From JBLUOA01 sp048060095 (GTDB lineage Bacteria; Pseudomonadota; Alphaproteobacteria; Rhodobacterales; Rhodobacteraceae), in assembly GCF_048060095.1 (NCBI RefSeq), contig NZ_JBLUOA010000001.1, positions 1 to 64,000 on the forward strand: 64,000 bases of DNA, read 5' to 3'. A program made the translations under genes and the position numbers. This document shows, piece after piece, positions 25,324-34,185 of the stretch. The notes beneath the pieces are model-generated. The model had not been told where the DNA came from and did not search any database. It was given only the letters and a program-made list of their open reading frames with translations. The stretch's first letter is position 1; every line of letters starts with the position of its first letter.

Positions 25324-25814
25324 GGGTAAAGCGAGATCGGCGTCCCGGTCCGCACCATCGAATAGATATCTTCCATCTCGCGGTTGCTGACCGAAATGCA
25401 ACCCCATGTCCAATCGGCACCGCGCCGGTCCTGACGGCGGCGCGCGCCGTGGATGAAGATGTCACCGCCGGGGGACTTCCCCAGCTCCTTTGCAGCGGCG
25501 CGATCCGCGTCGTTCGGATAAGACAGGCCCAGCGACAGATGGAACGAACTTTCCGGATTCCGGCGGTCGATGAAATATTCACCCTCGGGCGTTTTCCCGT
25601 CGCCTTCGACCTGCTTGTGCCCGACGGGGGCAAAGCCAAGGTCGATGTCATACGCCTTAAGCACCTGATCGTTGTGCAGCAAATACATGCGCCGACGCTC
25701 CTTATAAACAAGGATGCGCGTCACTTCCGGCCCGTTATACCTTTTGAACTTGGAGGAGCAGGCCCCCAGCACCGTCAGCGCTGCCAGACCTTTCAAAAAA
25801 GTCGCTCGATTCAT
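25320..25814 (-). CDS. Lipoprotein L,D-transpeptidase (YkuD) family protein
   Basis: The 164-residue protein has a lipobox (LTVLGAC, lipidated C19) and a compact YkuD domain. It carries KTPEGEYFIDRRNPES and the catalytic segments IFIHGARRR and WTWGCISVSN, so the His, Gly and Cys of the active site are visible. It is probably anchored in the outer or inner membrane and acts on peptidoglycan stem peptides. It lies downstream of the RNA methyltransferase gene (25921), with 106 bases between them, and overlaps the CAP gene tail to tail by 4 bases. Confidence 0.9.
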   Translation of the reverse strand: MNRATFLKGLAALTVLGACSSKFKRYNGPEVTRILVYKERRRMYLLHNDQVLKAYDIDLGFAPVGHKQVEGDGKTPEGEYFIDRRNPESSFHLSLGLSYPNDADRAAAKELGKSPGGDIFIHGARRRQDRRGADWTWGCISVSNREMEDIYSMVRTGTPISLYP

Positions 25815-25900
25815 CTGCCCTTTACCCCTTCGGAGGTTTTCTTTTGCGGCAAGTTACAGCATCCGGCAGGTCTTGCACAGTTGAATGATCGCGCCTGATC

Positions 25901-25916
25901 CTCACACAAATGTGAG
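25901..25916. repeat. Short perfect inverted repeat CTCACA-N4-TGTGAG
   Basis: A 6-bp perfect inverted repeat with a CAAA spacer lies between the RNA methyltransferase stop and the YkuD lipoprotein start. No T tract follows on either strand, so it is a weak terminator at best. It could be an operator for the YkuD gene. Confidence 0.3.
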
Positions 25917-25920
25917 CGCG

Positions 25921-27156
25921 CTATCGGCGCTTCACCTCAACCTTGCGGGAAAACCGCACGGCAAGTTCGACATGCGGCGACCAGCGGAATTGATCTACGA
26001 TGTCGATCCAATCAAGGGCAAACCCGCCGTCGATCAGGATCTTGGCATCGCGCGCGAATGTCACAGGATTGCACGAAACCATCGCGACAACCGGAACATA
26101 GGACGCGACCAGTTCGCGCGATTGCGCCTCGGCCCCGGCGCGGGGCGGGTCGATGATTATTGCGTCGTAAGCGCGGAATTCGTCTGACATCAGTGGACGG
26201 CGGAACAGATCACGCGTTTCGGTCGTGACGGTTTTCAGACCGATCGCGTGGCGCCAGCCCTTGTCGAGCGCTGAGAGCATATCGCCCTCTCCCTCAACCG
26301 CGTGCACGTCCGCCTTCGTCGCGACGGGGAGCGTGAATGTCCCGCAGCCGGCGAACAAGTCCACGACGTGTTTTTGACCCGAAACAGCCTCTAACACAGC
26401 GGAACAGAGCGTGGATTCACCATCCGGCGTTGCCTGAAGAAAAGCACCCGGCGGCGGCGTGACGGGGGCATTGCCAAAGCTCTGAACCGGGGCGGCGCGT
26501 TGCGCGATCAACTCATCCTCCCACGTTAGGCGGGCAAGCCCGTGTTTCCCGGCAATCTGGGCAAGTTCGGCGCGTAGGGCCACATCGGTCGGCTTGCCAC
26601 CCAGCGCAACGACATCCAGCCCGGCGCTGCTTTGGGTGACGGTAAAACTTATTTCGCCCTTTCGCGATCCACCGGCGACCGTCAGCGCCTCAAGCGCGGG
26701 GATCGCTGCAATCAGCTCCGGCTGCAGCAACTGACAGCCCGGAATTTCAATAATCGTGTCAGACGCCCGCGCATGAAAGCCGACCAGCGCGCCTTTCTTC
26801 GTGCGTCGCGCGGACAGGGTCGCCCGGCGGCGTGACTGGGGAGGAGAGGTGTGGATACCCCGGATGGGCGCGGCAATGCCCTGCGCGGCCAGCGCCGTTT
26901 CAACAACCTGCCGTTTCCATGCCTCAACAAACGGGTCCGAGGCGTGCTGCAACGAACACCCGCCGCAGGATTTCGCGTGGCGGCACGGCGGCGCGACCCG
27001 CTCGGATGATGGTTTGACGATCTTCGGCGCGGCGATGCGGCCCTCAACGATATCGCCCTCAACCACCTCACCCGGCAGCGTTCCGGGAACAAAGATCGGC
27101 CCCGCGGCGATCCCGTCCCCTTGGTGGCCAAGGCGTTCAATCGTCACTTCGGTCAT
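25921..27156 (-). CDS. Class I SAM-dependent RNA uracil-5-methyltransferase (TrmA/RlmD family)
   Basis: The 411-residue protein has an N-terminal TRAM domain (residues 1-50). It has a 4Fe-4S cluster site (C58, C64, C67 in CRHAKSCGGCSLQ, plus IPGCQLL) and a Rossmann methyltransferase domain with LFAGCGTFTLPV, IIIDPPRAGA and the catalytic cysteine in AMVSCNPVTFARD. This set defines 5-methyluridine RNA methyltransferases. The exact target (23S rRNA or tRNA) cannot be fixed by eye. The start ATG at 27156 overlaps the stop of the ABC gene by 4 bases, so it is the last gene of a coupled series. Confidence 0.92.
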   Translation of the reverse strand: MTEVTIERLGHQGDGIAAGPIFVPGTLPGEVVEGDIVEGRIAAPKIVKPSSERVAPPCRHAKSCGGCSLQHASDPFVEAWKRQVVETALAAQGIAAPIRGIHTSPPQSRRRATLSARRTKKGALVGFHARASDTIIEIPGCQLLQPELIAAIPALEALTVAGGSRKGEISFTVTQSSAGLDVVALGGKPTDVALRAELAQIAGKHGLARLTWEDELIAQRAAPVQSFGNAPVTPPPGAFLQATPDGESTLCSAVLEAVSGQKHVVDLFAGCGTFTLPVATKADVHAVEGEGDMLSALDKGWRHAIGLKTVTTETRDLFRRPLMSDEFRAYDAIIIDPPRAGAEAQSRELVASYVPVVAMVSCNPVTFARDAKILIDGGFALDWIDIVDQFRWSPHVELAVRFSRKVEVKRR

Positions 27157-28982
27157 TCCGCGGCCTCTTCGATGCCGATAAAGCCACCGGATTGCCGATC
27201 CCAATACCGCGCATATAGCCCGCCTTTGCGCAGCAATTCGCTATGTGTCCCGACCTCGGCCACCTCACCTGAGTTCAGCACGACGATCCGGTCCATCCGC
27301 GCGATGGTCGACAGGCGGTGCGCGATGGCAAGGACGGTTTTGCCCTCCATCACGCCCTCAAGCGAATCCTGAATCGCGGCCTCAACCTCGCTGTCGAGCG
27401 CGCTTGTCGCCTCATCCAGCACGAGGATCGGTGCGTCTTTCAGGATCGTTCGCGTCAGGGCAATCCGCTGGCGCTGTCCGCCGGACAATTTCACTCCGCG
27501 TTCGCCAAGATATGCATCATAGCCGGTGCGCCCGGCGTAGTCTTGCAGATCGAGGATAAACGCATGCGCCTCGGCGCGTTTGGCGGCGGCGACAATCTCC
27601 TCCTCGCTCGCGTCGGGGCGACCGTAAAGGATATTGGCGCGGGCGGAGCGGTTGAACATTGCAGTGTCCTGCGTGACCATCCCGATTTCGGCGCGCAGGC
27701 TTTCCTGCGTCACGCCACGCACATCCTGCCCGTCGATCAAAACCGCGCCTTTTTCGGTGTCATAGAGCCTGAGCAGCAGCGCGACCAAGGTCGATTTCCC
27801 CGCCCCCGACGCCCCGACAATGCCAAGCTTTTCGCCCGGCGCGACGGTCAGGTCGACGCCTTCAATCCCACCTTCCTCGCGCCCATAGGAAAACGTGACG
27901 TTGTCAAACCGGATCTCTCCGGTCGGCACCTCAAGCTTTTTTGCGTCTGCCGTATCGGTCAACCCATGGGCGGGCGTCAGGGTCCGCATTCCATCCTCGA
28001 CCTCACCGATATTCGCGTAGATCGCCATCAGGACAAAGCTGACCCAGCCGGTCATCTGCGCGATGCGGATCGACACGGCACCGGTTGCCGCGATGTCACC
28101 CGCGCTGACCTGACCCAAGGACCACAGCCAAAGCGCACCGCCGACAAGGATCACCGGCAGCGCCCCGGCGAGCGCCATCAGCGAAAACCGGAATGCCGTC
28201 GCAAGGTGGCCGAAATCCACCGCCGTTTCGCGCCAATGGGCCATGGCGCCCAGCGCCGCCTGGTCTTCGTGCGCGTGGTGAGCGAACAGTTTGACGGTTT
28301 TGATATTCGTCACCGTATCGACAATCTGCCCGGTCAGGTTCGCCCGCGCCCCGGCCCGTTTCGCGGACCGCACCCGAATGCGCGGCATAAACCAGCGGAT
28401 CAGCGCAAGATAACCCACAACCCAAATCGCAAGCGCCAGCGCGACCCGCCAGTCGATCGTCGTCAACAGCAAGGCCGACCCGACCAGCGAAGCCAGCGCG
28501 AAGGCCACCGCGTTAATCGATTCAATCACGATATCCGTGACAGCGCGCGAGGTTTGCATCTGCTTCTGCGCAATGCGCCCGGCGAAGTCGTTGTCGAAGA
28601 AGCTGACATCGTGGCCAAGCGTGTAACGGTTCAGGCGCGACAGAACCAAAGGCGTGATATTCGGCCCCACGGCAAGCGATTGCATCGCCGCAGACGCGCC
28701 AAAGACGGCAGGCCGCAGGATCACGAAGAACGCGGCGACCCCAAGCAGCGTCAACCACGCTTCGCTGATAAACTCCGGCCCCATTTCAACCGCGCCGTCG
28801 ATCACGAGGCCCAGCAGGTAGGCAGTCATCACCTCAAGCGACCCGGCAAGCGCGGACACCGTCGCCGCAAGGATCAGGATCGGAAACGCGCCGCGCAGGC
28901 ACCACGCCAGAAACCGGCCAAGCGTGCGCGGTGGCGGACCGTCCGCCGGCTGAAACCCGTTTATCAGAGACGCTATTGTCAC
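27153..28982 (-). CDS. ABC exporter half-transporter, second copy
   Basis: The 609-residue protein has six predicted membrane segments in the first ~330 residues and a C-terminal nucleotide-binding domain. That domain has Walker A GASGAGKSTL, signature LSGGQRQRIAL, Walker B VLDEATSALD and the switch His in IAHRLSTIA. The fold is of MsbA/multidrug type. The ATPase site looks fully active. It follows the similar gene at 28979 by a 4-base overlap, and both end with the same motif (YARYWDRQSGGFIG / YARFWNRQSGGFIG). The two probably arose by duplication and may form a heterodimer. The substrate is unknown. Confidence 0.92.
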   Translation of the reverse strand: MTIASLINGFQPADGPPPRTLGRFLAWCLRGAFPILILAATVSALAGSLEVMTAYLLGLVIDGAVEMGPEFISEAWLTLLGVAAFFVILRPAVFGASAAMQSLAVGPNITPLVLSRLNRYTLGHDVSFFDNDFAGRIAQKQMQTSRAVTDIVIESINAVAFALASLVGSALLLTTIDWRVALALAIWVVGYLALIRWFMPRIRVRSAKRAGARANLTGQIVDTVTNIKTVKLFAHHAHEDQAALGAMAHWRETAVDFGHLATAFRFSLMALAGALPVILVGGALWLWSLGQVSAGDIAATGAVSIRIAQMTGWVSFVLMAIYANIGEVEDGMRTLTPAHGLTDTADAKKLEVPTGEIRFDNVTFSYGREEGGIEGVDLTVAPGEKLGIVGASGAGKSTLVALLLRLYDTEKGAVLIDGQDVRGVTQESLRAEIGMVTQDTAMFNRSARANILYGRPDASEEEIVAAAKRAEAHAFILDLQDYAGRTGYDAYLGERGVKLSGGQRQRIALTRTILKDAPILVLDEATSALDSEVEAAIQDSLEGVMEGKTVLAIAHRLSTIARMDRIVVLNSGEVAEVGTHSELLRKGGLYARYWDRQSGGFIGIEEAAE

Positions 28983-30826
28983 TCTGCCGCTTCCTGATCC
29001 GTGCCGATGAACCCACCGGATTGCCGGTTCCAGAACCGGGCGTAAAGGCCATCTTCGGCTAGCAATTCGGCATGGCTTCCGTCTTCGATGATCTGCCCGT
29101 CTTCCAGCACCAAAATGCGGTCCATATGCGCGATGGTGGACAGGCGGTGGGCGATGGCGACGACCGTCTTGCCCTCCATCATTCCATAAAGCGTGTCTTG
29201 AATCGCCGCCTCAACCTCGCTGTCGAGCGCGCTTGTCGCCTCATCCAACAACAGGATCGGCGCATCCTTCAGGATCACGCGGGCAAGCGCGACGCGCTGG
29301 CGCTGTCCGCCGGACAGTTTGACACCACGCTCGCCAACATGCGCCTCATACCCCTGCCGCCCCTCGGGGTCTTCAAGGTCGAGGATGAACTCATGCGCCT
29401 CGGCGCGTTTGGCGGCCTCGATCATCTCAGCCTCGGACGCATCCGGGCGACCGTAAAGGATGTTATCCCGCACCGACCGATGCAGGAGGGAACTATCCTG
29501 CTGCACCATACCAATCGCGTGCCGCAAGCTGTCTTGGGACACGTGCGAGATATCCTGCCCATCGATCAATACCTGCCCGCGATCCGCGTCGTAAAACCGC
29601 AAAAGCAGCTTGACGAGCGTCGTTTTCCCCGCCCCGGACCGCCCGACAAGCCCAACTTTCTGACCGGCCGGGATCGTCAGGTTGATATCGGACAGCCCGC
29701 CGCTTTCCCGACCGTAGTGATGGGTCAGACCGCGCAGTTCAATCGCGCCGGATGTCAGATCAAGCGCTTTCGCATCCGGCGCGTCAATCAGTGTGATCGG
29801 CTGGGCAATCGTCTCCATCCCCTCGGACACGATGCCGAGGTTGCGGAAAAACCCGGACAGCGCCCACATGATCCACCCGGTCATCGCGTTCAGCCGCAGT
29901 GTCAGGGCCGTTGCCGCCGCCACCACCCCAACACTCGCCGCGTCGTTCATCCACAGCGCAATCGCCCAACCGACAACGCCGACGATCAGGATGCCGTTCA
30001 GAACGACCAGCGTAACATCCATGATCGTGAAAATCCGCATCTCTGCCTGGAAGGTCCGGCGGGCATTCTCGATGGCATCCTTGGCGTAGTTCACTTCGGT
30101 GTCGTAATGCGCGAACAGCTTGACGGAATGGATGTTGGTGTAGCTGTCAACGACCCGGCCCGTGACCTGACTGCGGGCGTCCGATGCCGCCTTTGATGCG
30201 GGCCCGACGCGGCGCATCGTCCACCGGACAAGCATTCCGTAAAGCACCAGCCAGATCAGCAGCGGCAGAACCAATCGCGGATCGGCATCGATTAACAGGA
30301 TCGACGCGCCGACGATATAGGCAAGCGCGAAAGTGATGGCATCGAACACCTCAAACACAGCCTCTCCGGCGGCGGGGGGCGTCTGCATGATCCGGTTCGC
30401 GATGCGTCCGGCAAAGTCGTTTTCAAACCAGCCAACGGACTGCCGCAAGACGTGCTTATGCGCGCGCCACCGGATGATCGTGCCAAAATTCGGCAGGATG
30501 GAGTTATTCAGCAGCGCGACATCCACCGCCTGAACAATCGGGCGCAGCACCAGAATGAACAGCGCAACGCCGATCAGTTCGACCGCGTGGTCCTGCGCGA
30601 TCTCTGCCGGGGTGTTCGTCGACAGCAGGTCAACGATCCGGCCCATATAGGCGATCAGCGCAACCTCAACCACTGCAACGACAACCGAGGTTATCCCCGC
30701 CGCCCAGAAGACCTTGCGAAACGGTGCAGCAAAGCCACGCAGAAACGGCCAGAGCTTTTGCGGCGGCGCGTCTTTCTCCGGGTATGCCACGTAGGGGTCG
30801 ACCAGACGTTCAAAGAAGCTCAGCAC
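28979..30826 (-). CDS. ABC exporter half-transporter, first copy
   Basis: The protein has about 615 residues with an N-terminal six-helix membrane domain. Its nucleotide-binding domain has Walker A GRSGAGKTTL, signature LSGGQRQRVAL and Walker B LLLDEATSALD. It is similar throughout to its downstream neighbour. I place the start at the GTG at 30826 because GGAAAGG lies at the right distance and the protein then begins VLSFFERLVDPY. An ATG at 30850 and a frame to 30886 are alternatives with no ribosome binding site. It follows the cca gene by about 102 bases. A paired exporter for lipids, peptides or drugs is all that can be said. Confidence 0.9.
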   Translation of the reverse strand: MLSFFERLVDPYVAYPEKDAPPQKLWPFLRGFAAPFRKVFWAAGITSVVVAVVEVALIAYMGRIVDLLSTNTPAEIAQDHAVELIGVALFILVLRPIVQAVDVALLNNSILPNFGTIIRWRAHKHVLRQSVGWFENDFAGRIANRIMQTPPAAGEAVFEVFDAITFALAYIVGASILLIDADPRLVLPLLIWLVLYGMLVRWTMRRVGPASKAASDARSQVTGRVVDSYTNIHSVKLFAHYDTEVNYAKDAIENARRTFQAEMRIFTIMDVTLVVLNGILIVGVVGWAIALWMNDAASVGVVAAATALTLRLNAMTGWIMWALSGFFRNLGIVSEGMETIAQPITLIDAPDAKALDLTSGAIELRGLTHHYGRESGGLSDINLTIPAGQKVGLVGRSGAGKTTLVKLLLRFYDADRGQVLIDGQDISHVSQDSLRHAIGMVQQDSSLLHRSVRDNILYGRPDASEAEMIEAAKRAEAHEFILDLEDPEGRQGYEAHVGERGVKLSGGQRQRVALARVILKDAPILLLDEATSALDSEVEAAIQDTLYGMMEGKTVVAIAHRLSTIAHMDRILVLEDGQIIEDGSHAELLAEDGLYARFWNRQSGGFIGTDQEAAE

Positions 30827-30928
30827 AACAAGTGCCTTTCCATGAGTCATGATGCGGGTGGTTGCAGACGCCCAAAGGAACACCAAGACGGCCCCGATCG
30901 CAAGGCCGGAAAACCCGCAGTGGCAAGG

Positions 30929-32080
30929 TCAGGCCAACAGGTCGGATTTGCTGAGGGTAAAGCCGGAGTCGATCCAGCGTGCCTCAAGCATCCGCAGACG
31001 TTCCCCCAAGGCGGGGCCGGAGTAGTCGGGCATCAGGTCTGCGGCTGAGATTGGGAAGGTCGCTCTCGCGCCTCGGGAGACGTCTTGCACGGTATTGTCG
31101 GGCAACGGTTGTTCCAACAGTGCCGCGCGCAACAGCAGTGCGTCCATCGCCGAAGTGTGGCCGATCCGATAGCCGAGCTCCGCTGCTGATGCGCCGTCCG
31201 TTGCGGCATCGCGCAGCAAGGTCCGTTTCCGAGCGTCGGCTTTTGACAAGCGAAGCGCGGCATCCACATCTTCGCCGCCAAGCGCCGCCAAGCGGCGGAT
31301 CGGGTTAGGGGCGATACCCTGTGCGCCCTCAAGATGGATCAAAACCGGCAGCGCACGGGCATCCGCGCCGGGCAGGATCGTCGTCAAAACCCCCGATTGC
31401 GCCATTACGGCAACTGACGGCGCAGGGTCCGGCGCGGCGAGGAGTTTCAACATCTCTGCACCGACGCGTTCTTTCGAAAGCGTCTCTAACCCGCCCAAAT
31501 TCGCCGCGCAGGCCGCGAGGCCCTCGGGGTCGATCCCCTGCGAAACGTCGCCATACCAAGCATGAAACCTGAAGAATCTGAGGATGCGGAGGTAGTCTTC
31601 GCGGATGCGCGCGCCCGCATCGTCGATGAACCGCACCCGGCGGGCGGTGAGGTCCGGCAGGCCGCCAAGCGGATCAATGATCTGGCCTTCGGCATCGGCA
31701 TAAAGCGCGTTCATGGTGAAATCGCGACGGCGGGCATCCTCCTCCACGCTTTTGGAATAGGCCACGATCGCGCGGCGACCGTCGGTTTCAACATCTTTTC
31801 GGAACGTCGTGACCTCATGCGGGATGCTGTCGGCGACCACCGTGACCGTTCCGTGGTCGATTCCCGTCGGAACGGCGCGCAGGCCTGCGCCCTCGGTCAG
31901 TTCGATAACCGTTTCGGGCTTTGCATCCGTCGCGATATCCACATCGGCCACGGCAACGCCAAGCAGATCGTTCCGCACACAACCGCCAACGAAATAGGCC
32001 GCGTGACCCGCACCGGTCAGCATCCGCATGACCGATTGCGTGTTGGGCTGCTTTAGCCACTCTCCGCTGATCCGGGTCAT
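30929..32080 (-). CDS. cca: CCA tRNA nucleotidyltransferase
   Basis: This polymerase-beta-family enzyme adds or repairs the 3' CCA of tRNA. In order are the N-terminal FVGGCVRNDLLG, the metal-binding DVDIATDA, the RRDFTMNALYAD block, GGLPDLTARRVRFI, and REDYLRILRFFRFHAWYGD. The protein is 383 residues from the ATG at 32080. Position is right after nudL with a 4-base overlap. The related poly(A) polymerase cannot be fully excluded by eye, but the alphaproteobacterial CCA enzyme is the better match in length and motifs. Confidence 0.93.
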   Translation of the reverse strand: MTRISGEWLKQPNTQSVMRMLTGAGHAAYFVGGCVRNDLLGVAVADVDIATDAKPETVIELTEGAGLRAVPTGIDHGTVTVVADSIPHEVTTFRKDVETDGRRAIVAYSKSVEEDARRRDFTMNALYADAEGQIIDPLGGLPDLTARRVRFIDDAGARIREDYLRILRFFRFHAWYGDVSQGIDPEGLAACAANLGGLETLSKERVGAEMLKLLAAPDPAPSVAVMAQSGVLTTILPGADARALPVLIHLEGAQGIAPNPIRRLAALGGEDVDAALRLSKADARKRTLLRDAATDGASAAELGYRIGHTSAMDALLLRAALLEQPLPDNTVQDVSRGARATFPISAADLMPDYSGPALGERLRMLEARWIDSGFTLSKSDLLA

Positions 32081-32670
32081 GCCTGCATCCGTTCCGCAAG
32101 GGCGCGCAGAATACGCGCGGTAGCGCCCCAGATGTAATAGGGGCCGTATGGCACGATGTAATAGTAGCGCCGTTGTCCCCGCCACCGCCGATATTCCACC
32201 GCGTATTTCGTGGTAGCGAGCACATGCGCCAGCGGGACAGAGAAGACCTCTTCGACCTCGCCACGCTCAGGAATCGGGTCAAAATCATCTCTGATAAAGG
32301 CCAAAACGGGCGTGACGGTGAACCCAGTCACTGTCTCATGGGAGGGAAGACAGCCGAGGATATCGACGTTATCCGGCGACAAACCCACCTCTTCCGACGC
32401 TTCCCGCAATGCCGCGGCAACAACGTCGGCGTCCGTCGGATCGACCTTACCGCCAGGAAATGCGATCTGCCCCGGATGGTGCTTCAGCCCCGATGCACGT
32501 TTGGTCAGCAGAACGCTCGGCTCTGTGCCCGGCTTGATCGCGATCAGCACGCCAGCGTCGCGCAGCTTCCTATCCTCTGGCAGCACGACATCCGGGTTCA
32601 GGTCAAAATCCGACGATCCGGCACCCTCACCGCCCAGCGCGGTAAGCAAGCGGTTGCGCAGATCAGTCAT
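32077..32670 (-). CDS. CoA diphosphatase, Nudix family (NudL-like)
   Basis: The protein has 197 residues. The CoA-pyrophosphatase signature LLTKRASGLKHHPGQIAFPGG is followed by the Nudix box GGKVDPTDADVVAAALREAS and EEVGL. The family cleaves CoA and related dinucleotides. The ATG at 32670 is used rather than the TTG at 32691. The gene overlaps the 3' end of hslO by 8 bases upstream and the cca start by 4 bases downstream, so it is translationally coupled to both. Confidence 0.9.
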   Translation of the reverse strand: MTDLRNRLLTALGGEGAGSSDFDLNPDVVLPEDRKLRDAGVLIAIKPGTEPSVLLTKRASGLKHHPGQIAFPGGKVDPTDADVVAAALREASEEVGLSPDNVDILGCLPSHETVTGFTVTPVLAFIRDDFDPIPERGEVEEVFSVPLAHVLATTKYAVEYRRWRGQRRYYYIVPYGPYYIWGATARILRALAERMQA

Positions 32671-33652
32671 CGGTCCCGGCTTCGAATCCAACCGTCGCGG
32701 GGTCGAGCACGTAATGCGCGCCGCAGAACTGGCAATCGGCGGTCACGGTGCCTTCGTCCGTCGTCATATGCGCGATATCTTTGGCGGAATAGATCGACAG
32801 GCTTTCGCGCACGCGCTGTTCGGAACAGGTGCAGCCGAAGGTGACGGATTGCGGATCAAAAACGCGGGGCGTTTCTTCGTGGAACAGGCGCACCAGCAGG
32901 TCTGTCGGGTGGACCGAGGGGCCGATCAGCTCCATATCCTCAACGGAATCGAGCAGGATATTGGCGCGGTTCCAGTTTTCCGCCGCGTCGTCGGACAGCA
33001 GGTCATCGGCAGTCAGAACGCCATCCTCACCGCTGCCGCCTTCGCCGGTTGCGTGGGGCGAGGCCTTCGGCATCGCCTGAAGCATCACACCCCCGGCCCG
33101 CCAGCTTTCAGGTCCACCGGCAAGCGTTGAACGGCCAAAGGTGAGTTCAAACCGCGTCGGCAATTGTTCGGACTGGGCGAAATAGGTTTCCGCACAGCTT
33201 GCCAGCGATCCGCCAGCAATCGGGGTAATGCCCTGATAGGGCACCATGCCTTCGCCTTGGTCGATCAGAATCGCGAAATAGCCGGACCCAATCAGGTCGT
33301 AAGGCGTGACGGATGGATCGATCCGCTCCTCATCAAAGCTGGCATAGGCGCGGATGCGGGCAGGCTCCCCAACGGCGGTTGGGCCGTAATAATCGGTCGC
33401 GATCAGCCGTGCCGGCCCATCGCCACGCACTTGCAGCGACAGCTTCCAGCGCAGCTTGATCGTCTGGCCGATCAGCGCGGTCAGCAATGCCATTTCGGCC
33501 ACCAGCGCTTCGATCTGCGGCGGGTAGTCGTGCTGCGCCAAAACATTGTCGAGCACGCCATCCAGCCGCGCGACCCGTCCCCGAATATCGGAGCGGTCAA
33601 GCTGGAACGGCAGAACGGTATCGTCCCACGCGATCTGTGTGCTGAGTGTCAT
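32663..33652 (-). CDS. hslO: Redox-regulated chaperone Hsp33
   Basis: Hsp33 is a holdase that turns on when oxidation releases its zinc. The C-terminal zinc site is visible as CTCSEQRV and CQFCGAHYV (C-x-C and C-x2-C), in the usual order. The N-terminal domain and linker fit the family at 329 residues. It is the first gene of the series hslO-nudL-cca-ABC-ABC-RNA methyltransferase on the minus strand and is divergent from a Nudix gene. The start MTLSTQIAWDD at 33652 is the family start. Confidence 0.95.
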   Translation of the reverse strand: MTLSTQIAWDDTVLPFQLDRSDIRGRVARLDGVLDNVLAQHDYPPQIEALVAEMALLTALIGQTIKLRWKLSLQVRGDGPARLIATDYYGPTAVGEPARIRAYASFDEERIDPSVTPYDLIGSGYFAILIDQGEGMVPYQGITPIAGGSLASCAETYFAQSEQLPTRFELTFGRSTLAGGPESWRAGGVMLQAMPKASPHATGEGGSGEDGVLTADDLLSDDAAENWNRANILLDSVEDMELIGPSVHPTDLLVRLFHEETPRVFDPQSVTFGCTCSEQRVRESLSIYSAKDIAHMTTDEGTVTADCQFCGAHYVLDPATVGFEAGTDD

Positions 33653-33729
33653 GGGGTTTCCTTAGGTGTTTGGGCTTGGCATACCGCGACTATAAAGGCG
33701 GAGCAACCGCACGAAACAAGAGGGCGCGG

Positions 33730-34185
33730 ATGATCAGACGATTCGGAGAGGCGGTGCGGCACGACATTCGCTATGCCAGACGCCCCGGTGCCTACGCCCT
33801 GCTGCCGCTCGGCACGCGCCTGTTGGTGACGTTGCAGGATGAACCGCAGCCCGAAATTCAACTGCCCGGCGGTGGCATTGATCCCGGTGAGTCGCCTGTT
33901 ACCGCGCTTCACCGCGAGGTGATGGAGGAAACCGGCTGGCGCATCGCGGCACCCCGTCATTTCGGCACGTTCCGGCGGTTCGTCTACATGCCGGAATACG
34001 ATCTATGGGCCGAAAAGCTTTGCCAGATTTATATCGCCCGCCCGGTTCGGCGTCTTGGCCCACCCACTGAAAACGGGCACAGCGCCCATTGGATACCGGT
34101 CGAGGCTGCGGCGGATTTGCTCGCCAATCCGGGGGATCGACATTTTGCAACGATGCTTTTCCAGCAGATCAGTCGGGACCGCTGA
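33730..34185 (+). CDS. Nudix hydrolase
   Basis: The 151-residue protein has the Nudix box GGGIDPGESPVTALHREVM followed by EETGW. The rest (RHDIRYARRPGAYALLP, FVYMPEYDLWAEKLCQIYIA) is like a group of Nudix hydrolases with no named substrate. It starts with ATG at 33730 and is divergent from hslO. Its end overlaps the end of the response regulator/PP2C gene by 17 bases. The substrate is unknown. Confidence 0.88.
   Translation: MIRRFGEAVRHDIRYARRPGAYALLPLGTRLLVTLQDEPQPEIQLPGGGIDPGESPVTALHREVMEETGWRIAAPRHFGTFRRFVYMPEYDLWAEKLCQIYIARPVRRLGPPTENGHSAHWIPVEAAADLLANPGDRHFATMLFQQISRDR

Noticed and set aside
27318..28997. Long plus-strand open frame (559 codons) over the ABC exporter
   Set aside because: It lies fully antisense to a clear ABC transporter with all motifs, and its own translation has no domain and high Arg/Gln/His content. 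It is a shadow of high-GC codon use.
29072..30196. Plus-strand open frame (374 codons) antisense to the first ABC exporter
   Set aside because: Same reason: no recognisable domain, and the opposite strand codes for a complete exporter.
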